Shown here: in pieces, positions 54,746-63,575 of the stretch | Layout: every line of letters starts with the position of its first letter | Position numbering within the stretch: the stretch's first letter is position 1 | The notes under the pieces: model-generated | Database searches by the model: none | What the model saw: the letters and a program-made list of their open reading frames with translations, nothing else | Told to the model about the DNA's origin: nothing | Source of the DNA: G963664835 sp963664835 | GTDB lineage: Bacteria; Chloroflexota; UBA6077; FW602-bin22; JBCLEL01 | Length of the DNA stretch: 64,000 nucleotides | Direction of reading: 5' to 3' | Assembly (NCBI GenBank): GCA_963664835.2 | Contig: CAXXUG010000028.1 | Span: 1-64,000 of the forward strand | Position numbers and translations under genes: made by a program

Positions 54746-54885
54746 CGGGTATGAGGTGCAGCACTTGTTGAATCCTTAATGGCATGAACGCGGCGCTGCG
54801 GAACACAATCGATCAGTTTTTTGAGAGACTAATTCAAGCACGATGCTTCCCCGCGTTGAGCATCGAAGATCAGCGAGGTTACTGA

Positions 54886-55701
54886 ATGGGCGAATTCTTT
54901 GTAGGCGGCATCACAATACACATAGATCCGGTCATATTCCAACTGGGTCCGTTTGCGCCACGATGGTACGGCTTGATGTACGTCGTGGGCATAGTGGCCG
55001 GCGTACTCGTCGCGAGGCCCTACGCTAATCAATCGGGAATTACGAACGAGCAAGTCGAGACGATATTGGGCCCCGCCATAATCGCCGGCTTGATCGGCGG
55101 CCGGCTGTACTTTGATGTCCAAAACCTGGACAAGATGGACTCATTGATCACGTATTTCGCTGTTTGGGAAGGGGGAATGGCCTTTTACGGTGCGATATTT
55201 GGCGCGGCGTTGGCGATCATCATAACGAGCCGCCTGGCCAAGATTCCCCTTTGGCCAATTCTCGACGCCGGAGCTATCTTCGCCGTCGTAGGACAATTCT
55301 TTGGTCGCATCGGCAATGTGATCAACGGAGACATTGTCGGACCGCCGACAGACTTGCCCTGGGGTTTCACCTATACCCACCCAGGCGCGCTCGCTTTTGG
55401 CCGAGAGCTAGGAGTCTCATACCATCCGGCAGCTGTCTATGAGATGGGCGCCAACGTGGTCCTTTTCTTGATTCTCTGGAACATACGGTTGCGCGTGCCG
55501 AAGCCGGGAATGATCTTCGCCCTATATCTGATAGGTTATTCCCTGTCCCAATTCATCATTTTCTTCGTTCGCACCGAGCCGAAGCTGCTTTTCGGGCTCC
55601 AGCAGGCCCAGTTGACGGCGATCTTCGTAACCTACTTCGGTTTGCTGCTCTTCTGGTGGATTTCGCGCAAGGTGGACCCCCTATCCTCGGTAAGGAATTG
55701 A
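54886..55701 (+). CDS. lgt: Prolipoprotein diacylglyceryl transferase
   Basis: The 271-residue protein has seven predicted membrane segments. The Lgt signature begins GRIGNVINGDIVGPPTD, with the essential arginine and asparagines; RWYGLMYVVGIVAG lies near the N terminus and VYEMGANVVLFLILW before the end. It transfers diacylglycerol from phosphatidylglycerol to the lipobox cysteine of prolipoproteins such as the one encoded at 7915. Confidence 0.93.
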   Translation: MGEFFVGGITIHIDPVIFQLGPFAPRWYGLMYVVGIVAGVLVARPYANQSGITNEQVETILGPAIIAGLIGGRLYFDVQNLDKMDSLITYFAVWEGGMAFYGAIFGAALAIIITSRLAKIPLWPILDAGAIFAVVGQFFGRIGNVINGDIVGPPTDLPWGFTYTHPGALAFGRELGVSYHPAAVYEMGANVVLFLILWNIRLRVPKPGMIFALYLIGYSLSQFIIFFVRTEPKLLFGLQQAQLTAIFVTYFGLLLFWWISRKVDPLSSVRN

Positions 55702-55792
55702 TCTACAGGGTTCACGCCCAAAGGAGATTGAAACTCGTCCGGGCTTAGCGTCAAGGACACTTCAATCGGGTTCGTTGCTGGCAAAGAAAAAA

Positions 55793-55822
55793 CCTCTCTC
55801 CGGGGCACTACCCGGAGAGAGG
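55793..55822 (-). terminator. Strong rho-independent terminator (minus strand)
   Basis: On the minus strand CCTCTCTCCGGG, a six-base loop and CCCGGAGAGAGG form a perfect 12-bp stem followed by TTTTTT. It ends the transcript that contains amt and the small peptide gene. On the plus strand it also lies behind lgt but without a T-run. Confidence 0.9.
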
Positions 55823-55845
55823 CTCAGTCTAACCTACGGTTGTGG

Positions 55846-55986
55846 CTAGGTCTCGTAGACTGGAGACGCGAGAGCGGGACTTCGACTCTGATTGCTGACA
55901 ACGCTCGCAGATTCCGAGTCGGGATCCGGCAACGCGATCCATGTAACAACCATTGCGGCGAAGACGATCAGCGAGATTATCTCCAA
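55846..55986 (-). CDS. 46-residue single-span membrane peptide
   Basis: A TTG at 55986 stands six bases after CGGAGG and begins MEIISLIVFAAMVVTWIALPDP, one membrane span, followed by a polar tail rich in Ser, Ala and Pro. The gene ends 24 bases before the strong terminator, which supports real expression. A longer 99-residue reading from 56145 would run through two hairpins and is less likely. No family recognised. It may be cotranscribed with amt. Confidence 0.55.
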   Translation of the reverse strand: MEIISLIVFAAMVVTWIALPDPDSESASVVSNQSRSPALASPVYET

Positions 55987-56013
55987 GTTTTTCCTCCGGT
56001 AATATTTTGATAA

Positions 56014-56027
56014 GCCCCTCTCGGGGC
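56014..56027. other. Short hairpin upstream of the small peptide
   Basis: GCCCC, TCTC, GGGGC on the plus strand; on the minus strand the loop is GAGA, a GNRA tetraloop. It ends about 28 bases before the TTG of the peptide gene. Confidence 0.45.
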
Positions 56028-56091
56028 CCAGGTAAATATTATCGAGAGCGATCGTAGACTGACCACATAACAGAGTAACAAACTGACCGAG

Positions 56092-56120
56092 AGGTATTTG
56101 TGCGATGAGCACAAATACCT
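56092..56120. other. 12-bp perfect hairpin downstream of amt
   Basis: AGGTATTTGTGC (56092-56103), a five-base loop and GCACAAATACCT (56109-56120). No T-run on either side. One of a series of hairpins between amt and the small peptide gene. Confidence 0.7.
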
Positions 56121-56146
56121 GAGAGGAAATGGATTTACAAAGCATC

Positions 56147-56180
56147 TGGCCGGCTCCTTCTGCTTGAAGAGAGCCGGCCA
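56147..56180. other. 10-bp perfect hairpin directly behind amt
   Basis: TGGCCGGCTC (56147-56156) and GAGCCGGCCA (56171-56180) with a 14-base loop, 35 bases after the amt stop codon on the minus strand. Without a T-run it is more likely an RNA-stabilising or attenuating structure than a simple terminator. Confidence 0.6.
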
Positions 56181-56214
56181 GACTGGATAGTTAAGAACTG
56201 GAATCCAGTTGCTT

Positions 56215-57426
56215 CTAAATCTGAGAAGTGTAAGCGATCTCGCCGTGTTGGGTTGCGTCGAGACCCTCGGCTTCCTCCTCCTCAGATACGCGGAGACCAA
56301 TGGTGAGGTCTATCAGCTTCAACAGGACGAAAGTCACCACGCCAGCGTATACCCAAGTCACCAACACCGCTATGATCTGAGTCACGACTTGGCCCGGATT
56401 ACCATCGATCAGGCCGCTGGCGCCGCCAACCGTCGCTACCGCGAATATACCGGTTGCTATGGCGCCCCAGGTGCCGCCAATGCCATGCACGGCCCAGACG
56501 TCGAGCGCATCATCCACACCCAACGCCTCTTTGAGATGCACGGCCAACTCGCACAGGATTCCCGCGCCAACTCCGATCAGAAGAGCCGCCATCGGCGTGA
56601 CAAAACCAGCTGCCGGAGTCACAGCGACCAAGCCGGCGACCGCTCCTACGGCGGCGCCCAAGACGCTCGGCCTTCCGGCTCTGATCCAACTCAGCGTCAT
56701 CCAGGTCAGTGCCGCCGCCGCCGCCGCGGTGTTCGTATTCACAAAGGCTATAGCTGCCACTCCATCCGCCACGAGCGCGCTGCCGGCGTTGAAGCCGAAC
56801 CAACCGAACCACAACAGAGCCGCTCCGAGAACGGTCATAGAGATGTCGTGCGGGTCAATCGGCTCGTCACCGAAACGCTTGCCGATCACTAACGCTGCTA
56901 CCAACGCCGATACGCCGGAACTGATATGGACTACCGTCCCACCAGCGAAGTCCAGCGCCCCAAGCTCTGCGAGCCATCCGCCTCCCCACACCCAATGGGC
57001 GATTGGCGAGTAGACCAGCGTCGACCAAAGAACGGCAAAAATCGCGAATGCCTTGAACCGTTGTCTTTCTGCAAACGCCCCCGTTATCAATGCGACGGTA
57101 ATGATCGCAAACATCATCTGGAAGGCCATGAACGTGTAGTGAGAAATTGTCGATCCGTCCAAAGGCTCCATACCGACGCCACGCAGGCCTACCATGCTCA
57201 GATCGCCTATGATTCCGATTCCTCCAACATCCTTGCCAAACGCAAGTGAGTAACCCCATAGCACCCAGACGATGCTGATGAGGCAAAGTATGAAGAAGCT
57301 GTGCATAATCGTTGCCAGCACGTTCTTCCGACGCACCAAGCCGGCGTAGAAAAAGCCGAGTCCGGGCGTCATCAACATGACTAACGCAGCGGAAGCCAAT
57401 AACCAGGCATTATCTCCTGAGTCCAT
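56215..57426 (-). CDS. amt: Ammonium transporter
   Basis: The 403-residue protein has eleven membrane segments. It shows the Amt twin histidines, one in VHISSGVSALVAALVIG and one in VWAVHGIGGTWGAIATGIF, and the N-terminal block AWLLASAALVMLMTPGLGFFYAG. DPHDISMTVLGAALLWFGWFGFNAGSAL is the central signature. AGGAGG lies eleven bases before the ATG. No GlnK/GlnB gene is adjacent. Hairpins and a small membrane peptide gene follow it on the same strand. Confidence 0.95.
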   Translation of the reverse strand: MDSGDNAWLLASAALVMLMTPGLGFFYAGLVRRKNVLATIMHSFFILCLISIVWVLWGYSLAFGKDVGGIGIIGDLSMVGLRGVGMEPLDGSTISHYTFMAFQMMFAIITVALITGAFAERQRFKAFAIFAVLWSTLVYSPIAHWVWGGGWLAELGALDFAGGTVVHISSGVSALVAALVIGKRFGDEPIDPHDISMTVLGAALLWFGWFGFNAGSALVADGVAAIAFVNTNTAAAAAALTWMTLSWIRAGRPSVLGAAVGAVAGLVAVTPAAGFVTPMAALLIGVGAGILCELAVHLKEALGVDDALDVWAVHGIGGTWGAIATGIFAVATVGGASGLIDGNPGQVVTQIIAVLVTWVYAGVVTFVLLKLIDLTIGLRVSEEEEAEGLDATQHGEIAYTSQI

Positions 57427-58145
57427 TAGATGCAGATCCTCCTATTAAGGTATTTGTTCGCCCAACCTGACTAAACGCCCTATTTCACCCAGGAACGCCG
57501 TCTAGGGTTAGGCATGATGCCCACAAGCGTCAGTATATATAAGCAATCAAACGTTGCGGTTGGGCTGTCAGAATGAGATTCGTCTCGAGTTATTGTGCAC
57601 ACCGACTAAACGGCGACACGTGACGGCAAAGCTAGCCGATCCGTGTTACACGTCAGAACGCACAAATACTCGGACTGCCGCGGATTGGGTCAATCAATTC
57701 AGCCTAGACAACCCGTTCACAGTCGCAAGTACGTAAAAGGAACACTCTCTCTACTTAATCCCGAACTGTGCTTTGGCATGGGTCTCGGGCGGTGGGAGGT
57801 CAAGGAAGGCAAAAAAGATACACGGTGCGTGAGCCGAATCGGCTTATGCGAATGAAGCCTGCGTGACTCGATTGGCGGCGAATCCCTTCGCCGGCGAATG
57901 GAGCGGATTGGGAAGGAATCTTACGGCCTTAGGGCGATTGCGCCGGTCTGACAGGGATCCGACCCCCAAATGCACATGGGATCGACAAGGACCGCGCCGG
58001 GGAATTCATTTTTGAGAGCAATTCCACAACTTTGGAATGCGCATTGAGTGTATCCTTAACACCAACAACTACAGGCTCCAACCAAGCCGGCTTCAAGTAC
58101 CGGGGCCTTCGCAATAGGGAGATCGCAAACCTAGGGAGAGTCTGA
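57427..58145. other. Divergent intergenic region
   Basis: 719 bases between amt and a Gfo/Idh/MocA gene. No gene recognised. An inverted repeat ATTCCA (58021-58026), six bases, TGGAAT (58033-58038) lies 108 bases before the oxidoreductase gene and could be an operator. Confidence 0.45.
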
Positions 58146-59279
58146 ATGTCCAAGCAGCCGATTCGGGCAGCAGTGATTGGCTTGGGGCGCATTGGTAGCT
58201 CCATTGACGACGAAATCGGCAGATTCCATCCGTTTGCAACACTTCCGTACTCGCACGCGGCCTGCTATCAGTTTGCCGAGGAGGTTGATTTAGTGGCCGG
58301 CGCAGACCCGCACGACGGACAGCGCGAAGCCTTCATTCAAAAGTGGGGATTCGACCGCGACCACGTCTATGTCGACTACCGCGAGATGTTGGAGCGCGAG
58401 CAACCACAGATCGTCAGCATTTGCACCGGAACCAAACCGAGGGCCCGGATCCTAGTACAGGTCGCGCAGGCGAATTCAGGAGTTAGAGCTATTTGGGCGG
58501 AGAAACCGATCGCCTCTTCTCTCGAAGAAGCCGACCGAATGATCGATGCCTGTGAGCGAGGGGGAATCCTGCTTGCCGTAGGCGTGTCCCGAAGCTGGGA
58601 TGTTGTCTACAATCGCGTGCGCGAATTGATTGACCTAGGGGAAATAGGCCAGCCGCTCCAAGTTAATGCCCTTGGCAATTGTCGGCTATCACATAACGGA
58701 AGTCACCTCCTAACACTGGTGCGAAACATGGCCGGCGGTGATTGCGAGTGGGTGTTCGGCGCAATGGAAAGTGACGAAATGGCACATGGGGATGATGATC
58801 TTGCCGGCAATGGCTATCTGCAGTTCGACAACGGCGTGCACGCTTTCGTCCGTACGATGGCATGTGGTCCAGCCGAATGGGAGCTTGATGTCATAGGAAC
58901 CGAGGGCAGGCTGAGAATGGTTAACGACGGCCAAGAGGTCGAGTTCTGGAAGTTGGGTACACCCACGCTTCCCGGCAGGCGGCGCGAACCCATACGCCAA
59001 ATGTTCCCTAGGCCTCGCGCGAAGGAGAGCGCGAATCTACTCGCGCTCAGCGATATGATCGCCTGCTTGGAAACAGGAAAGAAACCGAAGTGTGATGGCC
59101 GAGATGGCCGGCATGTGCTGGAGATCGCTATTGCGCTACGGGAGTCGCACCGTCGTGGCGGGGTGCGCGTTGACCTTCCACTGGCAGATCGTTCGTTGCG
59201 CATCAACTCGCAGGAGACTCTTTGGGGCGATGAACCGGCAATAATCCGGAAGAGACGCTCGATTCAGTCCGTGGATTGA
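58146..59279 (+). CDS. Gfo/Idh/MocA family oxidoreductase
   Basis: The 377-residue protein has the NAD(P) motif AAVIGLGRIGSS, the E-K-P motif in WAEKPIASS near residue 119, and a C-terminal substrate domain with HNGSHLLTLVRNMAGG that carries the catalytic histidine. A longer tail than usual (about 40 residues, basic) ends the protein. It is the third family member in the window and not close to the other two. It stands alone, with 439 bases to the next gene. Confidence 0.86.
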   Translation: MSKQPIRAAVIGLGRIGSSIDDEIGRFHPFATLPYSHAACYQFAEEVDLVAGADPHDGQREAFIQKWGFDRDHVYVDYREMLEREQPQIVSICTGTKPRARILVQVAQANSGVRAIWAEKPIASSLEEADRMIDACERGGILLAVGVSRSWDVVYNRVRELIDLGEIGQPLQVNALGNCRLSHNGSHLLTLVRNMAGGDCEWVFGAMESDEMAHGDDDLAGNGYLQFDNGVHAFVRTMACGPAEWELDVIGTEGRLRMVNDGQEVEFWKLGTPTLPGRRREPIRQMFPRPRAKESANLLALSDMIACLETGKKPKCDGRDGRHVLEIAIALRESHRRGGVRVDLPLADRSLRINSQETLWGDEPAIIRKRRSIQSVD

Positions 59280-59718
59280 GCACGGCCGTGATCTTTCGGC
59301 CAATTGAAGATGCGCCGGTCACTACGAGAGGACCAAAGCGGGAATCAGGACGCGACAAGATTTGATCCAAACACCGCGTTTAGATGAGGTTTCGGCGAGA
59401 CTTCGATCCGCTGGTCTCACCTCCAAGCGCGAGACGCGTTCGTCGGAATTGGTGGAACTTTAGTTTCTCCTGGTCAGGCGTCTCGGCAGCTGCGACGCCG
59501 CCGAAGTCAGTCCGGGCCGCCATTTTGCTCAAGCCGCGATTCGCCTGAGGCGAAGCCTATACCCAGACTTTGGTATAAGCGAATAGACTTGGGAACTGGG
59601 TTACTGCTCAGCCTGAAGTTTGAGAGTGCATTCGGCAAAGACCTAGCGTCTGCGCACGCCCAATAGCGAGTGGGGTTGTCCCTTGAGTGGCCTGTCGACG
59701 CAAGGGCGAGGAGGTTAC
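59280..59718. other. Intergenic region with small inverted repeats
   Basis: 439 bases. TTCGCC-TGA-GGCGAA at 59540-59554 is a perfect small hairpin. TATACC...GGTATA (about 59558-59576) and GGCGTC...GACGCC (about 59477-59500) are others. They may form the 3' end of the oxidoreductase transcript or a leader for the next gene. No T-run and no coding potential. Confidence 0.4.
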
Positions 59719-62700
59719 ATGTACAAGATCGGTATCGACGTAGGGGGTACGTTCACCGACTTGGTAGTAGTCAAGAGTGACGGAACGCCTCGGTATTTCA
59801 AGACTCCTTCGACACCTGATGATCCCTCGGTTGGAGTGACCGCGGGTCTGCGAGAAGCTGCCGCAGACTACGGGGTGTCGTTGAACGAACTCCTGTCGTC
59901 GACCGACCTGATCTTCCACGGCACTACCGTAGCAACCAACGCCTTGATCGAACGTAAGGGTGCCAAAGTGGGGCTCATCACAACGGAAGGGTTCCGAGAC
60001 CTGTTAGAGATGCGCGAGGGACTGAAGGAAGATCGCTACAACTTGAGACTACGGCAGGTCGAACCGTTGGTGCCGAGATATTTGCGCCTGGGCATGTCTG
60101 AGCGGACGCGCTTCGACGGCGCGACTGAGACTCCCCTTGATGAGGCAGCAATAGATGAGGCGCTCAAGCAGTTTCGGGATGAAGAAGTAGATGCCATCGC
60201 AGTCTGCTTCTTGTTCTCGTACCTGAACCCCAAACACGAGCAAATAGTGGGTCAGAAGATTAGAGAGGCACTTCCCCAGCTATACACGTCGCTCTCACAC
60301 CAGGTGCTTCCTCAAATCAAGGAATTCGACCGACTGAGTACGACCGTAGTGAACTCCTACGTCGGGCCAGTTCTATCCGAGTATTTGCAACGACTGAAGG
60401 AAAACCTGAGCCAAGTCAACGCGCGGCAGAACATTCTGATAATGCAATCCAACGGAGGTGTCGCGTTCATCGATGACTCAGTTCTTCAGGCGGTACGGTC
60501 CATCCTGTCTGGCCCCGCCGGCGGAGTCAGCGGCGCAACCTACTACGGAGAACTACTGGGTGAGCCAAATGTAGTCGGGTTCGATATGGGCGGGACCAGC
60601 ACCGATATCGCCCTGATTGATAACGGGGTGCCACATGTCACCACCGAAACCTACGAAGGCGGATGGAAGATCGCAGTTCCGATGATCGATATTCAGACGC
60701 TGGGAGCGGGCGGTGGCAGTATCGCCAAAGTAGATCCCGGAGGCGTTCTGCGTGTTGGTCCGGAGAGCGCCGGCGCAGATCCAGGTCCATCCTGTTACGG
60801 CAAGGGGGGAACCGCACCTACCGTTACCGATGCCAATTTGGTATTAGGGTATCTGGATTCGAATAATTTTCTGGGCGGAAAGACACAGTTGGATGAGAGC
60901 CTTGCGCACGGCTCCATCGTAGAAGGCGTCGCCAAGCCGTTAGGACTGCCGGCTGTGTCGGCAGCGTATGGTGTTCACCAATTGGTGTCCACGACGATCG
61001 CCGAAGGCATACGTCTGATGGTCGCGCGTCGCGGCACAGATCCGCGACGATTCGCGCTCTTCGGATTCGGTGGTGCCTCCGGCCTCCACGCCTGCAGCGT
61101 TGCGCGAAAGCTTCAAATGAGAAGGGTCTACATCCCGGCCCCGGCCCCGGTTTTGTCCGCCTACGGAATGCTCGCGACCGACCTGAGATATGACTTCTCG
61201 AGATCCTTTTCGTCAAGCCTCGAGGGTATCAATCTGCAAGCTGTCAGGGAAATCTTGAATGATTTCGAAGTTCAAGGACGACAGAAGTTGCGCGAGCAAG
61301 GTGTGAACGCCCAGGATATCAACGTGGTTGCGTCAGCAGACATGCGATATCGGGACCAGGTTTATGAGGTGAACGTGCCCCTGCCCAATTTGGGGCAAGA
61401 TGACGCCGTGATTGTTGAGGAGTGGGCCTCAAACTTCCACGCACGGTACGAAGAATTGTTCTCGTACCACCAGATGGACCAGGAAATCCGCCTGGTGACT
61501 CTGAGGACATCAGTGCTGGGTCGAGTCCGCAGGATTCAGCTGCCGGAACGGAGGTCAAACGCGAATCATGAAGCGGCGCTCAAGGGACGCCGCCGGATTT
61601 ATGTTGGGGAGTGGAGAGAGGTGCCGGTCTATGAATCCGCCCGCGTGTCGCCGGGAATGGAAATACATGGGCCGGCGATACTCGAGTCAGACTTTACGAC
61701 CATTCTGGTGGAGCCCAAAGACAGCGCCGTCGCAGACAAGTATGGTGGCATCGAACTGCGAGTTGCGATCGAAGAATATCCAGCATCCGGTGACGGAGCC
61801 GGTCAGACCGAATTTGATGACCCGATTACACTCGCGATTATCGAGCACCGGCTCGAATCGATCGCCCGCGAGATGATGGAGGTAATGATCAGGACATCGA
61901 TGTCCCAAATCCTGAACTCGAGTCGTGACTACTCTACGGCGATTTTGGATGCTGATTGCCAACTGGTTGCGCAGGGTGAAGGAATTCCGATTCACATCAG
62001 CGCGTTACCACCTGCAGTGGACGCAATTCGGGATCACTTCGGAGACGACATTCACGAAGGCGATTTATTCATAGTCAACGATCCCTACTTCGGCGGTAGC
62101 CACCTTCCCGACATAACAGTGATTTTGCCGATATTTTTCCGGGGAAAGATCCTGTTCTATTCGGTGAACCGGGCCCATCACAGCGACATAGGAGGTGGTA
62201 CTCACGGAGCCTACAATCCATCCGCGAGTGAGATATTCCACGAGGGATTGCGTATTCCTCCACTACGACTTCGAGAGAGAGGAGTCGTGCGGGAGGACCT
62301 CCTGCAAATGTTGGCCGCTAACGTGAGGCACTCCAATAGCTTCCTTGGGGATATGAACGCTCAGATCGGCTCGGTAATGATCGCAGCCCGGCGGATGTCA
62401 TCGCTCTTGCAAGAGTACGGTCCTGAACTGCTGGCACGCTATGTAGATGCAATTCTTTCGGCGACTGAGAAGCAGGTAAGAGGCATCATCTCCGAGTGGC
62501 CTGATGGAGAGTACAAGGGTGAGACGCTGATCGACGACGACGGGTTCGAAAGCGAACGGATACCAATTCGAGCTAATGTGACGATAGCCGGAGATTCCAT
62601 GGCTATTGATCTGAGCAAGTCAAGCCGGCAGGTCACCGGCTTCATAAATAGCGCCTACGCGAATACGCGCTCCGCCGCACACGCGACGATGATGTTCATG

Positions 62701-63465
62701 ATGCCCTCTGGAATCCCAAGGAACGAGGGATCCATGCGTGCAATTGACGTCATAGCGCCTAAGGGATTGATAGTTAATTGTGAACCTCCGGCGCCCGTGT
62801 GCATGAGCACCAGCCACTGCGCGGAGGAGATCGTAGAAGCGGTGTTCAGGGCGCTGGCGCCGGCGGTGCCGTCGGCCGTAAACGCCGCGTTCTCACGCCG
62901 GCTCCGTTTCGCAATCACCGGAATGGACCCCCGTTTTGGTCGGGAATTCATTTGGCATTTCTTCTTTGCCCGGGGAGGAGGAGGAGCATCGAAGGGGATC
63001 GATGGATGGTCTGCCGCAGGAGAGATTAATGTTGCGGGCGGAATACGTAGCCCGAGCGTCGAAGTAACCGAAGACCGTTTTCCTTTCTTTGTGGTTCGCC
63101 AGGAACTACGACCCGATTCAGCCGGCGATGGAACTTGGCGTGGTGGGTTGGGAGGCATTTGCGAAATGGTCTACGAGGGGCTTGGCGAAGCAAAGTTGAA
63201 CACGGCAGGGGACGGAGTCATAATCCCTCCTTTCGGACTGTTCGATGGTGAGCCTGCATTACCCCATAGGTACAGCTTGATTTCGGAGGGTGTCGAGCGG
63301 GTACTGAGATCAAAAGAGACAGGCGTGGTCGTCAAGCCAGGAGACCACATATTGTGTCTGTCATCAGGCGGAGGGGGATATGGCGATCCACGGGCACGCT
63401 CGGAATGGCTCCGCGAATGGGACCTCAAGAATGGCTACGTAACTCGACGGACGTTAGAAAACTGA
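59719..63465 (+). CDS. Fused hydantoinase A/B protein (5-oxoprolinase-like)
   Basis: ATG 59719 follows GAGGAGG and begins at MYKIGIDVGGTFTDLVVV, the hydantoinase A nucleotide-binding start; a reading from 59683 adds twelve residues. The 1248-residue protein joins HyuA (about 1-690: FHGTTVATNALIERKGAKVGLIT, GFDMGGTSTDIALI, GAGGGSIAKVD) and HyuB (about 695-1245: NSSRDYSTAILDADCQLVAQGEG, GDLFIVNDPYFGGSHLPDIT, PGDHILCLSSGGGGYGDP). The fused order and size match 5-oxoprolinases, which open cyclic amides with ATP. Single-chain fusions also occur among acetone carboxylase relatives. No neighbouring gene points to one substrate. Confidence 0.92.
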   Translation: MYKIGIDVGGTFTDLVVVKSDGTPRYFKTPSTPDDPSVGVTAGLREAAADYGVSLNELLSSTDLIFHGTTVATNALIERKGAKVGLITTEGFRDLLEMREGLKEDRYNLRLRQVEPLVPRYLRLGMSERTRFDGATETPLDEAAIDEALKQFRDEEVDAIAVCFLFSYLNPKHEQIVGQKIREALPQLYTSLSHQVLPQIKEFDRLSTTVVNSYVGPVLSEYLQRLKENLSQVNARQNILIMQSNGGVAFIDDSVLQAVRSILSGPAGGVSGATYYGELLGEPNVVGFDMGGTSTDIALIDNGVPHVTTETYEGGWKIAVPMIDIQTLGAGGGSIAKVDPGGVLRVGPESAGADPGPSCYGKGGTAPTVTDANLVLGYLDSNNFLGGKTQLDESLAHGSIVEGVAKPLGLPAVSAAYGVHQLVSTTIAEGIRLMVARRGTDPRRFALFGFGGASGLHACSVARKLQMRRVYIPAPAPVLSAYGMLATDLRYDFSRSFSSSLEGINLQAVREILNDFEVQGRQKLREQGVNAQDINVVASADMRYRDQVYEVNVPLPNLGQDDAVIVEEWASNFHARYEELFSYHQMDQEIRLVTLRTSVLGRVRRIQLPERRSNANHEAALKGRRRIYVGEWREVPVYESARVSPGMEIHGPAILESDFTTILVEPKDSAVADKYGGIELRVAIEEYPASGDGAGQTEFDDPITLAIIEHRLESIAREMMEVMIRTSMSQILNSSRDYSTAILDADCQLVAQGEGIPIHISALPPAVDAIRDHFGDDIHEGDLFIVNDPYFGGSHLPDITVILPIFFRGKILFYSVNRAHHSDIGGGTHGAYNPSASEIFHEGLRIPPLRLRERGVVREDLLQMLAANVRHSNSFLGDMNAQIGSVMIAARRMSSLLQEYGPELLARYVDAILSATEKQVRGIISEWPDGEYKGETLIDDDGFESERIPIRANVTIAGDSMAIDLSKSSRQVTGFINSAYANTRSAAHATMMFMMPSGIPRNEGSMRAIDVIAPKGLIVNCEPPAPVCMSTSHCAEEIVEAVFRALAPAVPSAVNAAFSRRLRFAITGMDPRFGREFIWHFFFARGGGGASKGIDGWSAAGEINVAGGIRSPSVEVTEDRFPFFVVRQELRPDSAGDGTWRGGLGGICEMVYEGLGEAKLNTAGDGVIIPPFGLFDGEPALPHRYSLISEGVERVLRSKETGVVVKPGDHILCLSSGGGGYGDPRARSEWLREWDLKNGYVTRRTLEN

Positions 63466-63575
63466 TCCAAACTCCACCAGAGGTCTAAGAGTCCTCGGCC
63501 AATCGAATTGGTCCCAGGGATTGCGCCAATCGACCGCCAGAGTAATAATTCGAGTTGTTAGGCACGAGCACCGCT

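Noticed and set aside
55846..56145. 99-residue reading of the small gene behind amt
   Set aside because: It would start inside one hairpin and read through another; the internal TTG with CGGAGG gives a clean 46-residue membrane peptide.
57554..57855. Short open frames upstream of the Gfo/Idh/MocA gene
   Set aside because: No ribosome binding site, no hydrophobic or domain pattern; likely chance.
59608..59919. 103-codon leftward frame opposite the start of the hydantoinase gene
   Set aside because: It is the antisense shadow of a clearly coding region and has no initiation signals.
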